64,000 nucleotides of DNA, from contig NC_088342.1 in NCBI RefSeq assembly GCF_036884655.1, positions 18,825,501 to 18,889,500 on the forward strand, written 5' to 3'. Origin of the DNA: Musa acuminata AAA Group. Its lineage: Eukaryota > Streptophyta > Magnoliopsida > Zingiberales > Musaceae. The position numbers were made by a program, and so were the translations under genes. The notes under the pieces were generated by a model that was not told where the DNA came from, searched no databases, and was given only the letters and a program-made list of their open reading frames with translations. This document shows positions 22,420 through 33,359 of the stretch, piece by piece (the first letter of the stretch is position 1; every line of letters starts with the position of its first letter).

Positions 22420-23941
22420 TGAATATTGTTTTTCAGTTTTAAATATGATGCATTGTTTTGACATAAAAAAAAAAACTTAGGCATGCTTATATAAAATCAA
22501 TCACATGAATTGAAACAACTAAAAAGAATGAACTTTGAAAATTTTTCTATCTCTATCTTATCAAATTTTTAATAAAAGATTAATAAATCTATTTACGTTG
22601 AATGGATGTTGAATCTCTTAAAAGTGATTTTGATGATTTGAATTTGAATGAGTTTTATCTATATCAAATTCTTGATTTCTCAAAATTTGATACTTGATTT
22701 TTTTTTAATCAAGATCCTTGTTCTCCTATGTTTCTTTTTGTTAAAGAGAATATTTATGAATCATGATTTTTCTCTTAATTTCTTAAAATTGATGACTTAA
22801 GAATTTCTTTAAAAATTACCTAATATTTGATCTCCAAAGATTTCCTTTTGCTATTCACAAAAGAAAGACTTATCAAAATGAATCATGACTTATCCTTCAT
22901 GATCTTTGATATTGATGTCTTTCATGTCATGATTTTTATATTTACAATTATTTTATATTAGTTGTATACTTATGTTTGAAAATTGATGTAAAGGAAAAAT
23001 ATTTATAATATTATATTATTCCCATCCTTTTAACAATAACAAAGTGGGAGAAAGAATGTTAGCTTGTACATTTTAAAGAAAGATAAAACTTTCTAACTTG
23101 TATATCTCAAAAGAGAAGCAAAAAATACTATCTTACCTATCTTTAGATTTGCATATCTAAAAAAAAAAAAGTAAAAGTATTATCTTGCCCATCTCAAGAA
23201 GCAAAGAATTGCTAGACTTACACATCTTCTAAAATGATAGTAAAACTTACTATTTACACATCTCAATCTAAAATAAAGATTGCATATTCTAAAATGATGC
23301 AAAACTTACGATTTACTATTTTACTTTCTTTTTCAAAAACTTGTTAGCAAAAGCAAACATGCTATCTTGCCCATCTCAAGAAGCAAAACTTGTAAACTTA
23401 TCTCAAAAGAGAAGCAAGAATTGCTATCTTGCAATCTCAAGAGAAGTAAAATTTTGCTAAGTTCATATCTCATAAACTCTAGCTTGCATATTCAAAACTT
23501 GCTATCTTATTAGATTATATATTTCAAAAACTTGCTAGTTGCACGTCTCTTTTTTATTGATGATAAAAGGGGAGAAGTTATGATGATGATCATACATGGT
23601 GTACTTTGAACATGTCACGAAATACTCATGATTTTAAGATGCATACAATGATGTGATTAATTGGTTCTTTCAATATTCATAATGCATGCAATGATGAAAT
23701 AGTCATTATTTTCTGAATTCAAAGTTCATATCAATATGACATATTGATAGTGGGAGTTTAGTTTAAACTCCATCATCAATTGATTGTCATCATAAAAAAG
23801 GGGGAGATTGTTGAATCTCAGATTTTGATGATGACATCAATTGATGAGTTTGTGATCTAATCTGCGTTTTGAGTGACACAGGACTAGCTTTGATCAAGAA
23901 GAGGCAAATTGATTGAAGTAGGAAGAATCGGACGTTGGGCC
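22420..23941 (+). mobile_element. 3' fragment of a gag-only LTR element
   Basis: This is the same family as 9454-16484, in plus orientation. It has the AT-rich interior with repeated CTCAAAAGAGAAGCAA and GCTATCTTGC words (23040-23540), then a polypurine tract AAAAAAGGGGGAGAT (23794-23808). The LTR start TGTTGAATCTC begins at 23809. The LTR is cut after about 133 bp at 23941, where a different Copia LTR begins. Confidence 0.82.
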
Positions 23942-24182
23942 TGCTAGTCATAAGTGCCCAGCAAGCCAATCACGTAAGTGATGGCACATGTGACTTAACA
24001 TACAATCTTTTTGCTTATTATATTTTGGCATTTATCACTTTATATTGACTATTGCATATATGCATGTATATATTGTGATGTTCTTGGATCTGTGTAATGA
24101 AAATCGGATTTTGATGAGATTATGATAATGAGACCGATTCGCCTTTATTTAGGATATTAGATCGATTCGCATGTATATATTG
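23942..24182 (+). repeat. truncated Copia LTR start
   Basis: It begins TGCTAGTCATAAGTGCCCAGC, the same sequence that starts the longer LTR at 24520. It covers roughly the first 240 bp before passing directly into RNase H coding sequence, so most of this LTR and the whole gag-RT part are missing between them. Confidence 0.7.
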
Positions 24183-24505
24183 TTATAGTAGAGGCAACAA
24201 AGGAGGAAGTTTGGATGAAAAATTCATCACAGATCTGGGAGTTGTGCCAAGCAGCGAGGAGTCGATTCCCTTATATTGCGACAACTAAGGGGCGATTACT
24301 CAAATAAGGGAACCCAGGTCTCATCAAAAGTGTTATGAGGAGGTTCCAACTTATTAAAGAGATCATGGCCTAAGAAAAAGTAGCAGAGAAAAGAGTTCCA
24401 TCCGAAGATAACATTGCAGATCCATTGACAAAGCTGTTATCTCATATTATCTTTGAGCGTCATAAGGGTTTGATGAGGATCAAACATATACGTGATTGAC
24501 TTTAG
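24183..24505 (+). pseudogene. Copia RNase H tail, decayed
   Basis: Translated in pieces this is the end of a Ty1/Copia polyprotein. It has a segment ATKEEVWMK then, after a one-base shift, FITDLGVVPS, then PLYCDN, followed by EPRSHQK and VPSEDNIADPLTK-like stretches. RNase H removes the RNA strand during reverse transcription. Frameshifts and stops interrupt it, and nothing upstream of RNase H is present. A polypurine tract (TTAAGTGGGAGAT, 24507-24519) follows at once, the expected order for the 3' end of a Copia element. Confidence 0.75.
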
Positions 24506-24630
24506 GTTAAGTGGGAGATTACTAGTCATAGGTGCCCAGCAAGCCAATCACGTGAGTGATGACACGTGTAACTTAACACACAATCTTTTTTCTTATTATA
24601 ATTTGATATTTATCACTTTATATTGACTAT

Positions 24631-24631
<1 letters not shown>

Positions 24632-24715
<84 letters not shown>
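24632..24715. repeat. (AT)n microsatellite inside the Copia LTR
   Basis: An uninterrupted AT run of about 42 repeats. The truncated LTR copy at 24050 has only a short, imperfect version at the same place, so the expansion happened after the copies separated. Confidence 0.95.
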
Positions 24716-24718
<3 letters not shown>

Positions 24719-25984
24719 GATGTCCTTGGATTTGTGCAATGGAAATCAAATCATGATGAGATCACAATAATGAGACCAATTCGCCTTTAAACACATATCC
24801 TAAATAATCCCGGTCATATGTTACTCGAGAGGGACATCGAGATAACCAAATAAACTGGTGTGCTATAAACCCATCCATATGGTGGATGCAGTTGGTCTCA
24901 TAGCTGCTCATGTGGGGACACTAGGGATACAGTAGAGGTGCTCATTGGAGAATTAGTTCAATGATTGATCCGCTTACGGAATGCTGGATGGTTGATGATA
25001 CCTTATTGTTAGACAACGATTCCGTAGTCCTAATGATATATTTGGTCCTTAGATTTGAGACACCAAGGATCTCCTATATGAGTGCTCCATTTTTTAATAT
25101 TGGATTTATAGGTTTGGATGTCCTAGATCTAGTACAACCGGTCATCGGGAGTGGTAGTCAACCTTACGAGGGCTATTGAGTATCGATAAAGGATCATCCA
25201 CTCTCGGTGTCATGAGAGGAATATCCAATGTATTCTTGCTCAGACAAATTTCTAGTTAGGGTCATTCGAATTGAGAGAGAAAAAGTTCTTCGGGAAAATC
25301 CAATTAGAGCAAGACTCGAGAAGAAACCGTATGTGTTTGATAATACCATGCCCGACATACGATCTTTAGGATATTAGATGGATGATGGACTATAGGTATA
25401 TGGTAACTAAGGACTGACAGATCCAATGGATTGGATTCCCTTATATTGTCTCGGGACTATGGCGTAATGGCCTAGTACGTCCGTAGTCGATAAGTCGAGT
25501 GAATTATTATGGAAATAATAATTCACTAAGCTAGAAGGAGTTATGACAGGTATGACTCATAGCCAACTCGATATTGAGCTTAGAGAGTCACACACATATG
25601 GTAGGCGTTGCGATGAGTAGAGGTTTGGATATGATATATCCACCGGACCCCCTATCTTATTGGATATCCAATAAGCCCTTAAATTATTGGATCACATGGA
25701 CGAGATCTAATAAAAGCTCGTGAGAGATTATTGGATAGAGATCTATTAATCTAAAAGGCTTGGGTAGTTGGATGAAGATCCAATACCCAATAAGAGATGA
25801 TCCATTAGGGTTAAGTTGAGAGGGGACCTCTATAAATTTGGGAATAGGGGATTTTATTTTTTGTTCTTTTGTTGTGCATGTAATCTTGCCCCCATAGATT
25901 TTCCGATAGATTGGTTTTTGAACTGCGTGTGTTGTGTTTTGGAGAAAACTTTAGTGTCAAAATTATTGACGGAAAAGGAGAAGA

Positions 25985-26445
25985 AAGGCAGCAAGTCGCC
26001 TACGCGTAGCAACAGTTTGCTGCACGCAGTTGTAGCCGCAAGCGATTGTACCCGCGAGCGCTGCCTGCGAGCACAACATCCGCAGCGATGCTCGCCCGCG
26101 AGCGAGCGGCTCGCAGAGGCGGCCGCCGCCTGCAGCGCCGACCGCAAGGGCAACCTGCCCGCAAGGGCGGCTCCTGTGGGCAGCTCGGCGCCCGCAAGAA
26201 GGGGGTGCCGCCCTCGGGGGCAGCGCTACCCTCAGGGGTGCCCGCCCACGGGGGCGTCGCCCACAAGTGCGGCGCCTATGGGCATTGCACCCGTGGGCAT
26301 AGTGCTCGCGGGGTGCAGCGCCGCCCACGGGGGCGCCCACCCGTAGGGGCGGCGCTGCCCGCAGGTAGGGGCAGCACCCCCGCCCCTCGTCGCACAGGCC
26401 GCCACCAGCAGGGTGGCGGCGGCGGCAGCAGTAGGGGAGAGGGAG
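25985..26445. other. very GC-rich island in the Copia LTR
   Basis: A 460-bp block with strong GC bias lies inside otherwise AT-rich DNA. It is built from repeated GCCCGCGAGCG, GCCCACGGGGGCG and GGGGCGGCGC words. Because stops are rare at this composition, both strands are open (25816-26346 and 26046-26501 plus, 25963-26340 minus). The translations are Ala/Pro/Gly/Arg-rich without any domain. I treat it as LTR-derived, not as a gene. Confidence 0.7.
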
Positions 26446-27714
26446 AAAGCATTAGGGTTTTCGAACAAAAGATAATTTTACCCCTCGGAATTTCATTCTA
26501 GATTCTGTCCTATTGGCCAAATTATGAAAATATCCTCTCAAAATTCAGAAAATTTTCTACATGTCTCCGATTTCAAAAAATATTAATTGATTAAAATATT
26601 TAATTGATTATTAATTTTATTATTATCTAGTAGTCATACATGATGATGATTTATATATGTAATGTATGATGTGTGGATAGATAATCATAGATCGTGTGAT
26701 GTGTATACTTGTGATTATTATTATTGGGGTATGTGAGCCTCTATTATATTTCTCGTTTATTGTTGGGCCTACGTGACTATGATTAAGTTATAATCATATA
26801 AGGAATGCGTAGTGGGATCATGGAAGCGATAGCGGGACCCATGAGATAGACGATCGTGATGCATGGAGATGCGTTGAGATGTCGATTGAACCGACGAGGA
26901 CAAGATAGTCGATCACAGGACATAAAGATGCATCGCTGCATATATAGATCTTGATGTAAGTGATTAGGCCCACTGGCTCGGGCCTAATCACATTAGGTTA
27001 TGGTCCATGATCATCTGGTGTGATTGCTTATATACTTAATAGATATGTATATATATTTGCATGCAATCTAGATATATATTAAATATGTATATGTGTGACA
27101 TGTCATATTAGGAGACCAAATCATAGAAACCCCTCGCTCGATAATATTAAGTCGGTGAACGTGAGGCGATTAGATTGACCCACGTGACCTTCCGTTGTTA
27201 TAGGTAAGGATCGATTCCTGGTGTAGGTTGAGTTGGTTGAGTCCCTCAAGGCTCACCTACATCGCGATTCGCTATCTTACCTACGACATAGAGATGTCAT
27301 CGGTGACCTGAGGACATTGTATGCTTGGTCGAGTCCCTCGAGGGTATATCATCGAATCAAACTCATCTTGTAACGATGGTGTTGACTTAACGGAACATCA
27401 TGGTTGGTCGAGTCCCTTGAAACCATGGTGATTCAGAGGCCGAACAGGACGGAAATCACAAGGAGTTGTGATCGGTAAGAGTTGCCTACCTTTCGGGCTT
27501 AGTGTGATTGGTCGAGTCTCTCGAGGTTACACCAAGACACTAATTGGATTCTGATCCTCACTAGAAGTCTGCCGGAGACTTTCGTTTCATGTGCTGAGGG
27601 TGTCGCGTGACTCGCTAGTAAAATAGTGGGAGCATATTAAGATAGAAGTTCATATCTTGATTGTTTATTTTTTATAAAATCTTCATGTTATTTATTTCTA
27701 TTGTATTTTTATTT

Positions 27715-28900
27715 TTAGAAAATATCGCTTTCAAATCCCTTACGTGACATACTTGATGTTAACCACCTCACTGGCCCAAATTATACGGATTGACCCTACA
27801 ACTTGAGAATTGATCTAATGATAGAGAAACTCGTGTACGTCCTTGATATAGTGATGCCTATGCCCGAGAAAGGGGCAAGCGAGGATGAGATCGCTTGCTA
27901 TGTGAAGTACATTGATGACTCCACTCTTGCTTAGTGTTACATGTTGGGCTCTATGACTCCAAAGTTACAAAGACAATATGAAAAGATGGATGCCAGATCC
28001 ATACTACTACATGTCACAAACTGTTTAAGGAATATATAAGAACTCAGCGATATGAGATATCCAAGAGCCTCTTCTACGCTAGGATGACTGAGGGGATACC
28101 GGTTCAGAATCATGTCCTAAAAATGATTGAGTAGATAGAGAACTCATAGGTCTAGGAATGGTCCTAGAAGATAACTTGTGTGTGGACATTATGCTGCAGC
28201 CCCTACCAGATTTCTTTTCACAGTTCATAATGAATTTTAATATGAACAAGCTTGAGGTGACTCCTAGAGCTCTTCAATATGTTGAGGGAGGCAAAGAGCA
28301 TTACCAAAAAAGAGAAACCAGTTCTCTACACTAGTGAGATCAGAAAGAAAAGGAAAGCAGAAAAATCAAGGACAAGGGCAAGGACAGACTAAGTAAAACA
28401 AATGTTACTAAGAAAGACCCGGCAAAGGACAAAGGCTAGTGCTTCCACTATGGCAAAGATGGGCACTGGAAGAAGAACTGCAAAGAGTACCTTGCAGAGA
28501 GGGCAAAACAAAAGCTTGGAGAAGCTTCAAGTACATTCATGATCAGTCTCCATTTGTCAGACTCTTATGATAACATATGGGTATTGGATACCGGTAGTGT
28601 TTATCATATATGCAATTCGTTAAAAGTTCTAGCAAGGCATAGGTGATCGGCGAGAGGCGAGATGGATCTCAAGATGGGCAATGGAGCAAAAGTTGCTGCA
28701 GTAGCTATTGGTGAGGTTGCCCTACATCTGCTTGGTGGAGCTATTATTACATTAGATGCATGTTATTTTATTCATTCTATTATCAAAAATGTTATCTCCA
28801 TTTCATGTTTGATAGTTAGTATATATAAATTAGTTTTTGAGAAAAATATTTGTTCAATATTATTAGATAATGAGATTATCATGAAAGAAAAATTGCATAA
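27715..28900 (+). pseudogene. Copia gag and protease remnant
   Basis: Pieces of Gag are readable (LTGPNYTD, YVLDIVMPMPEKG, TPKLQRQYEKMDA), then a zinc knuckle CFHYGKDGHWKKNC in which the second cysteine has become tyrosine. The protease active-site region WVLDTGS follows near 28576, with YHICN after it. Many stops and shifts break the frame. The 28662-28904 open frame is its continuation. This belongs to an autonomous-type Copia family different from the gag-only elements. Confidence 0.82.
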
Positions 28901-28929
28901 TTAAAATGATGAATATAAGTGTGTCTAAG

Positions 28930-29800
28930 AGGAAATGAGATGAGGTGAACAGTGCATACTAGTGGCATTATAGCCCAGGTCACATACATTAGGAAACTAT
29001 TCAAAAATTACTAAAGGATGGATATCTAGATCCATTCGACTATGAGTCATATGCAACTTGTGAGTCTTGGCTTCGTAGAAAAATGACCAACTCTCCATTT
29101 AGTGGAACTAGAGAGAGAGCCACTGAGCTACTCGAACTCATACATAGTGATATATGTGGACCCATGTCAACTCATGCCACTGGTGGTTACTCCTACTTCA
29201 TTACATTCACTGATGATTTCTCAAGGTATGGATATGTGTACTTAATGAAGAACAAATCCGAGGCCTTTGAGAAATTCAAATAATATAATAATAAAGTGGA
29301 GAACCAGATTGGAAAGTGTATCAAGACTCTTCGATCAGATCGAGGAGGCAAGTAGTTAAGTACAAAGTTTAGCTAGTTCCTTAAGGATTATGAGATTTTA
29401 TCCCAATGGACATCTTCTTATACACCTTAGCTCAATGATATATCTGAAATGAGGAATTGTATGCTGTTAGACATGGTACGGTCAATGATGAGTTTCGTTG
29501 ACCTACCCATCTCATTCTAGGGATATGCCATAGAGATCGCATCTTACCTTTTGAACAGAGTTTCAACTAAGTCAGAAGTGTCTACACCATATAAGATACG
29601 GAAAGGGAAGAAGCCGGATCTTAAAGTTGTTAAGATTTGGGGCTGTCCTGCCCACGTTAAAAGACACAACCCCAATAAGTTAGAATCAAAGATGAAGCGG
29701 TATAAGTTCGTGGGATACAAGAAAACTTTGGGTATTATTTCTATCATCTCAAGGACCAAAAGGTCTTTATAGCTAAGAGAGAGATGTTCCTTGAGAAAGA
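28930..29800 (+). pseudogene. Copia integrase remnant
   Basis: It contains the pre-integrase part (KLLKDGYLDPFDYES, ATCESC) and the catalytic core start in the open frame 29083-29283: ELLELIHSDICGPM, then YFITFTDDFSRYGYVYLM. These are the usual D and DD surroundings of Copia integrases. 29551-29772 continues with WGCPAHVKRH and KRYKFVGY. Stops at 29281, 29353 and later interrupt it. Integrase would insert the cDNA into the genome; this copy is dead. Confidence 0.85.
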
Positions 29801-29999
29801 ACATATTCTTGCAGAGATAGTGGGAGCATGATAGAGTTGAGCGAGGTTGGAGAACCTAGCTCAAGCACCACTCTACAACCCGAGTCTGTTCAAGTACCTA
29901 ATACATAAGTTCCAACTTTACATAGGTCCGATAGAATATCTCATCCTCCTGAGAGATATGTGAGACATATTAGAAGATAGGATGTTAAGGATATTGATC

Positions 30000-30183
30000 C
30001 TTAGACCTACGATGAGACTATTATGAGTATAGACTCCGGAAAATTGCAAGAAGCCATGAATTTTGAGATGGATTCTATATACTCCAACAAGGTTTGAAAC
30101 CTAGTTGATGCGCCCGAAAATATTGTACCTATCGGTTGCAAGTGGATCTTTAAAAAAAATTATCGGAGTAGATGGAAAGGTAG
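30000..30183 (+). pseudogene. start of Copia reverse transcriptase, truncated
   Basis: The segment ending VWNLVDAPEN...GCKWIFKK and IGVDGKVE is the N-terminal edge of Copia RT, with one frameshift. It stops at about 30183, where LTR sequence of the gag-only family begins, so all catalytic RT motifs are missing. Confidence 0.75.
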
Positions 30184-30185
30184 AG

Positions 30186-30683
30186 AGACCTATAAAGCAC
30201 AAAAAGATTAAAAGAGAGAAAACACTGCTGCGATCATAAGTATATTCCCTCCTCTAGCTTAAACTTAGATTTCTGTTTAGAGAGGAGAGTGAGTGCTTGT
30301 AAGGGTTATCTCCTAAACTCGGTAAAAGAAGAATATGGGTGTAAAAGGTGATTGGCCTTCGCCTATTGAAGGAAGGCCTCTGGTGGACGCCGGTGACCTC
30401 ATCGGAGGAGGAAGTTGAAAGTAGATGTAGGTCACGTTGACCGAACAACTCTAAAACTGTCGTGTTCTCTGGTTTACATTTTATTCTTGCTTTTACCTTA
30501 CTGCAAATCTCTTTAAGTGCTTACTGCCTTCAATATATTTACAAATGGTTTTCAAGTTAAGATCTTTATGAAAAGGTTTTCGTCGGAAATGGTTTTATCG
30601 CAACGAAGTTTTTGAAGATGTGATTTTTACCACTGCACTAATTCACCCCCCCTTAGTGCCGACCCCGACCTATGATCCTAACA
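30186..30683 (+). repeat. partial LTR of a gag-only element
   Basis: This is the downstream third of the family LTR, from CCTATAAAGCAC to CCTAACA, with the CCCCCCCTTAGTGCCG motif near the end. The primer-binding site follows directly. The U3 part is missing at the junction with the Copia remnant. Confidence 0.82.
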
Positions 30684-30684
30684 A

Positions 30685-30698
30685 TTGGTATCAGAGCC
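30685..30698 (+). other. primer-binding site
   Basis: TTGGTATCAGAGCC sits directly after the LTR end, matching the initiator Met-tRNA type seen in the intronic copy. Confidence 0.92.
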
Positions 30699-30733
30699 TC
30701 GTTATTTCTCACTTGGATTAACACCCAAGAGAA

Positions 30734-31690
30734 ATGACTCTTTTCGGCTTTCAAGATGGTCACTCTCTCATTCGTCATATCTTTTTCAATAGGACGAACT
30801 ACACTTATTGGAAAACTCGAATGAGAGTTTTCTTGCTTTCATTGAATCTCGATTTATGGCATATAGTCAAATCCGATTTTCAAATATCTTCTTTTCCAAT
30901 GAACCATTAGAATGATTTAGAGAAGAAGACGTTTTCTCTAAATGCAAAGGCTATAAATGCCTTGTTTTGCGCCTTAGATAGAAATGAGTTTAATCGTGTT
31001 TCTACTTACGAAATGGCTTTTGATATTTGGCACACTCTTGAAATCATACATGAAGGAACTAGTAAAGTTAAAGATTCAAAAATTAATTTTTTAATGCATG
31101 ATTTTGAGCTTTTTCGAATGAAACAGAGCGAAACCATTGTTGACATGTACACTCATTTTACAGATGTCGTCAATGGTTTAAAAGCTCTTGGCAAATGTTT
31201 TTCAGATTTTGAACTTGTAAACAAGATTTTGTGTTCTCTTAATAAGAGTTGGGATTCAAAAATAATGGCTATTCAAGAATCGAAAAACTTAAACCAATTT
31301 TCAATAGAAGAACTAATAGGGTCTTTGATGACCTATGAAATGACGTACAATGCATGTAAAGAACTTTATAACCACCTTCCAAAGAATAGGAAGGATTTCA
31401 AACTTAGAACATTTGAAGACCACTCAAGCATAAGCTCAAAGTGATGGTGAACTTGAACTACTCATGAACTTTAAAAAGTTAATAAAACAAAAATTAAAGA
31501 ACAAAAAAATAGAACTACTTGCTTTGAATGCTAGAAGAAGAACATAAATTGGGATGAATCGAGCTCCTCCAAAGACGAGGAGAAAATCAACAAAGGCGAG
31601 GTGGCGAACTACGCCTTAACGGCTTTTGATGATGAGATAATCGAAACCCCCTTAATTTATTTCAAAATTACATTATGCTTTTCATTATGC
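30734..31690 (+). pseudogene. gag of a gag-only element, with stop and frameshift
   Basis: The ATG at 30734 starts MTLFGFQDGHSLI. The frame runs in register into the open part 30962-31444 but is cut by a TAG at about 30909, where other copies have tryptophan (MNHW). After 31440 a frameshift separates the DGELEL and acidic tail portion. It carries the same landmarks as the intronic gag (ETIVDMYTHFTDVV, EELIGSLMTYEM, LPKNRKDF) and also lacks a zinc knuckle and pol. Confidence 0.85.
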
Positions 31691-32765
31691 ATTTTCTTTT
31701 TTATTTAGTTTTAAAAAAGTATTTTTTGAAAATTGCATGTTTTAAAATGTAATGCAAAAATTAGATCATGCTAGTGATTTCGAAAATGATAATAAAAAAT
31801 TACATGTTTAATAACAAATGATTTTGTTTGAAAATGCCTTATGCCGAATGAAACCATCATTGATGAATATGCTTTATGTTTAATGGTTTCTTTGGCTTGT
31901 ATGCATTATCATGATGAATGTTTTGAAAATAAATGTTTGTACGGAAGGCTTGATGATTTTTTTTAACCCTGTCTTTGGTTTTCAACATAATGTATGATTT
32001 TGACATAAGAATAAAAATTTGGGCATTCTAATATAAAATCAATCATATAAATTAAAACTAAAGAAGTTTAGATATCTTTAAGAATCAATTATGTTCAACG
32101 AAACTATGCTTGACGTCTTAATGAAAATGTAATGATGATTTGAAAGCATGCTTAACGAATTTATATTTCGAACTTATGCATGATAATTTATATTTGACAG
32201 TGTTAGTGTCGACTAACGCTGGGCGGTGATACCGCCTGTGCCCAGGGAACCCGGAATGGGAAAGTTTTAGGTTCCAAGTTTGAATCAACTTGAAGCCTAT
32301 AAATACCCCTCTTATCCTTGGTTAAAATACACAAGCACAGAGAAATTAAAAGAGAGAAAATGCTGCTGCGATCATAAGTGTCTTCTCTCCTCTAGCTTAA
32401 ACTTAGATTTCTATTTAGAGAGGAGAGTGAGTACTTGTAAGGGTTATCTCCTAAACCCAGTAAAAGGAGAAGAGGGGGGTAAAAGGTGATTGGCCTTCGC
32501 CTATTGAAGGAAGGCCTCTAGTGGACGCCGGTGTCCGAAGCCGAAAGGGGATGTAGGTCACATTGACCAAACCACTCTAAAACTATCGTGTTCTCTGGTT
32601 TGCATTTACTTCCTACTATTTACTTACTACAAACCGAATTCCTCCTTCACTACGTTTACATACAATTTCAAGTTAACATCTTTACGAAACCAGTTTTATC
32701 ATACGAAAGCTTTTAAACCAACGTTATTTTACTGTTGCACTTATGATCCCAGCAGCCACACCAAT
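31691..32765 (+). mobile_element. short interior and partial LTR of a gag-only element
   Basis: 31691-32190 is AT-rich interior. From about 32195 LTR sequence resumes, with GGCGGTGATACCGCC, the TATA box CTATAAATA (about 32299) and the standard LTR body, up to the head-to-head junction at 32766. Most of the normal interior, the PPT and the LTR start are deleted. Confidence 0.7.
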
Positions 32766-33359
32766 TGTTAGGATCTGGAGCGGGGTCGACACTAAGAGAG
32801 AGGGGGGGGGGGTGTACGAAAGCTTTCAAGTTAAGTTTCTAAAAATCAATTTTAGAAACTTAACTTGAAAGTGTATATAAATGTATTAAAGGCAGTAAGC
32901 TATTAAAGAGGTTTACAGTAAAGATAAATGGCAAGAAGTAAATGCAAACCAGAAAACATAGCAGTTTTAGAGTGGTTCGGTCAACATGTCATATAACCAC
33001 TTTCGGCTTCCTTCTCCGACGAGGTCACCAGCATCCACTAGAGGCCTTCCTTCAATAGGCGAAGGCCAATCACCTTATACACCCCTCTTCTCCTTTTACT
33101 AAGTTTAGGAGATAACCTTTACAAGCACTCACTCTCCTCTCTAAACAGAAATCTAAGTTTAAGCTAGAGGAGGGAATACACTTATGATCACAGTAGCGTT
33201 TTCTCTCTTTTAATCTTTTTGTGCTCGTGTGCTTTAACCAGGAATGAGAGGGATATTTATAGGATTTAAGTTGATTCAAACATAGAGCCTAAATCTTTCC
33301 TATCCCGGGTTCCACGAGCACGGGCGGTACTACCTCCTGCGTTGGGCGGTACCACCGGA
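32766..33359 (-). repeat. inverted partial LTR, head-to-head with the preceding LTR
   Basis: It begins TGTTAGGATCTGGAGCGG and reads as the reverse complement of the family LTR (TATTTATAGG at about 33256 is its TATA box inverted). Five bases of primer-binding site (CCAAT) survive just before it. It ends where plus-oriented LTR resumes near 33360. Confidence 0.8.
32823..32871. repeat. perfect 22-bp hairpin in the inverted LTR
   Basis: CTTTCAAGTTAAGTTTCTAAAA (32823-32844) pairs with its exact reverse complement at 32850-32871 across a 5-base loop. Other LTR copies carry only one arm (TTTCAAGTTAAGAT), so this is a local fold-back duplication. Confidence 0.88.

Larger units (their letters stand above)
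24520..27700 (+). mobile_element. Copia LTR and leader (end of LTR not fixed)
   Basis: It begins TACTAGTCATAGGTGCCCAGC directly after the polypurine tract; TG is mutated to TA. It includes a long (AT)n run, a 1.2-kb unique LTR body, a very GC-rich segment and a leader reaching the gag remnant. I could not find a clear PBS, so the LTR/leader boundary is open. 26640-27060 is AT-rich with TATATG words. 27100-27600 repeats the phrase GGTCGAGTCCCTCGAGG several times (near 27240, 27330, 27400 and 27510). Confidence 0.6.

Noticed and set aside
25816..26501. Long overlapping open frames on both strands
   Set aside because: They arise from extreme GC content in an LTR; composition is Ala/Pro/Gly/Arg-rich and no domain is visible.
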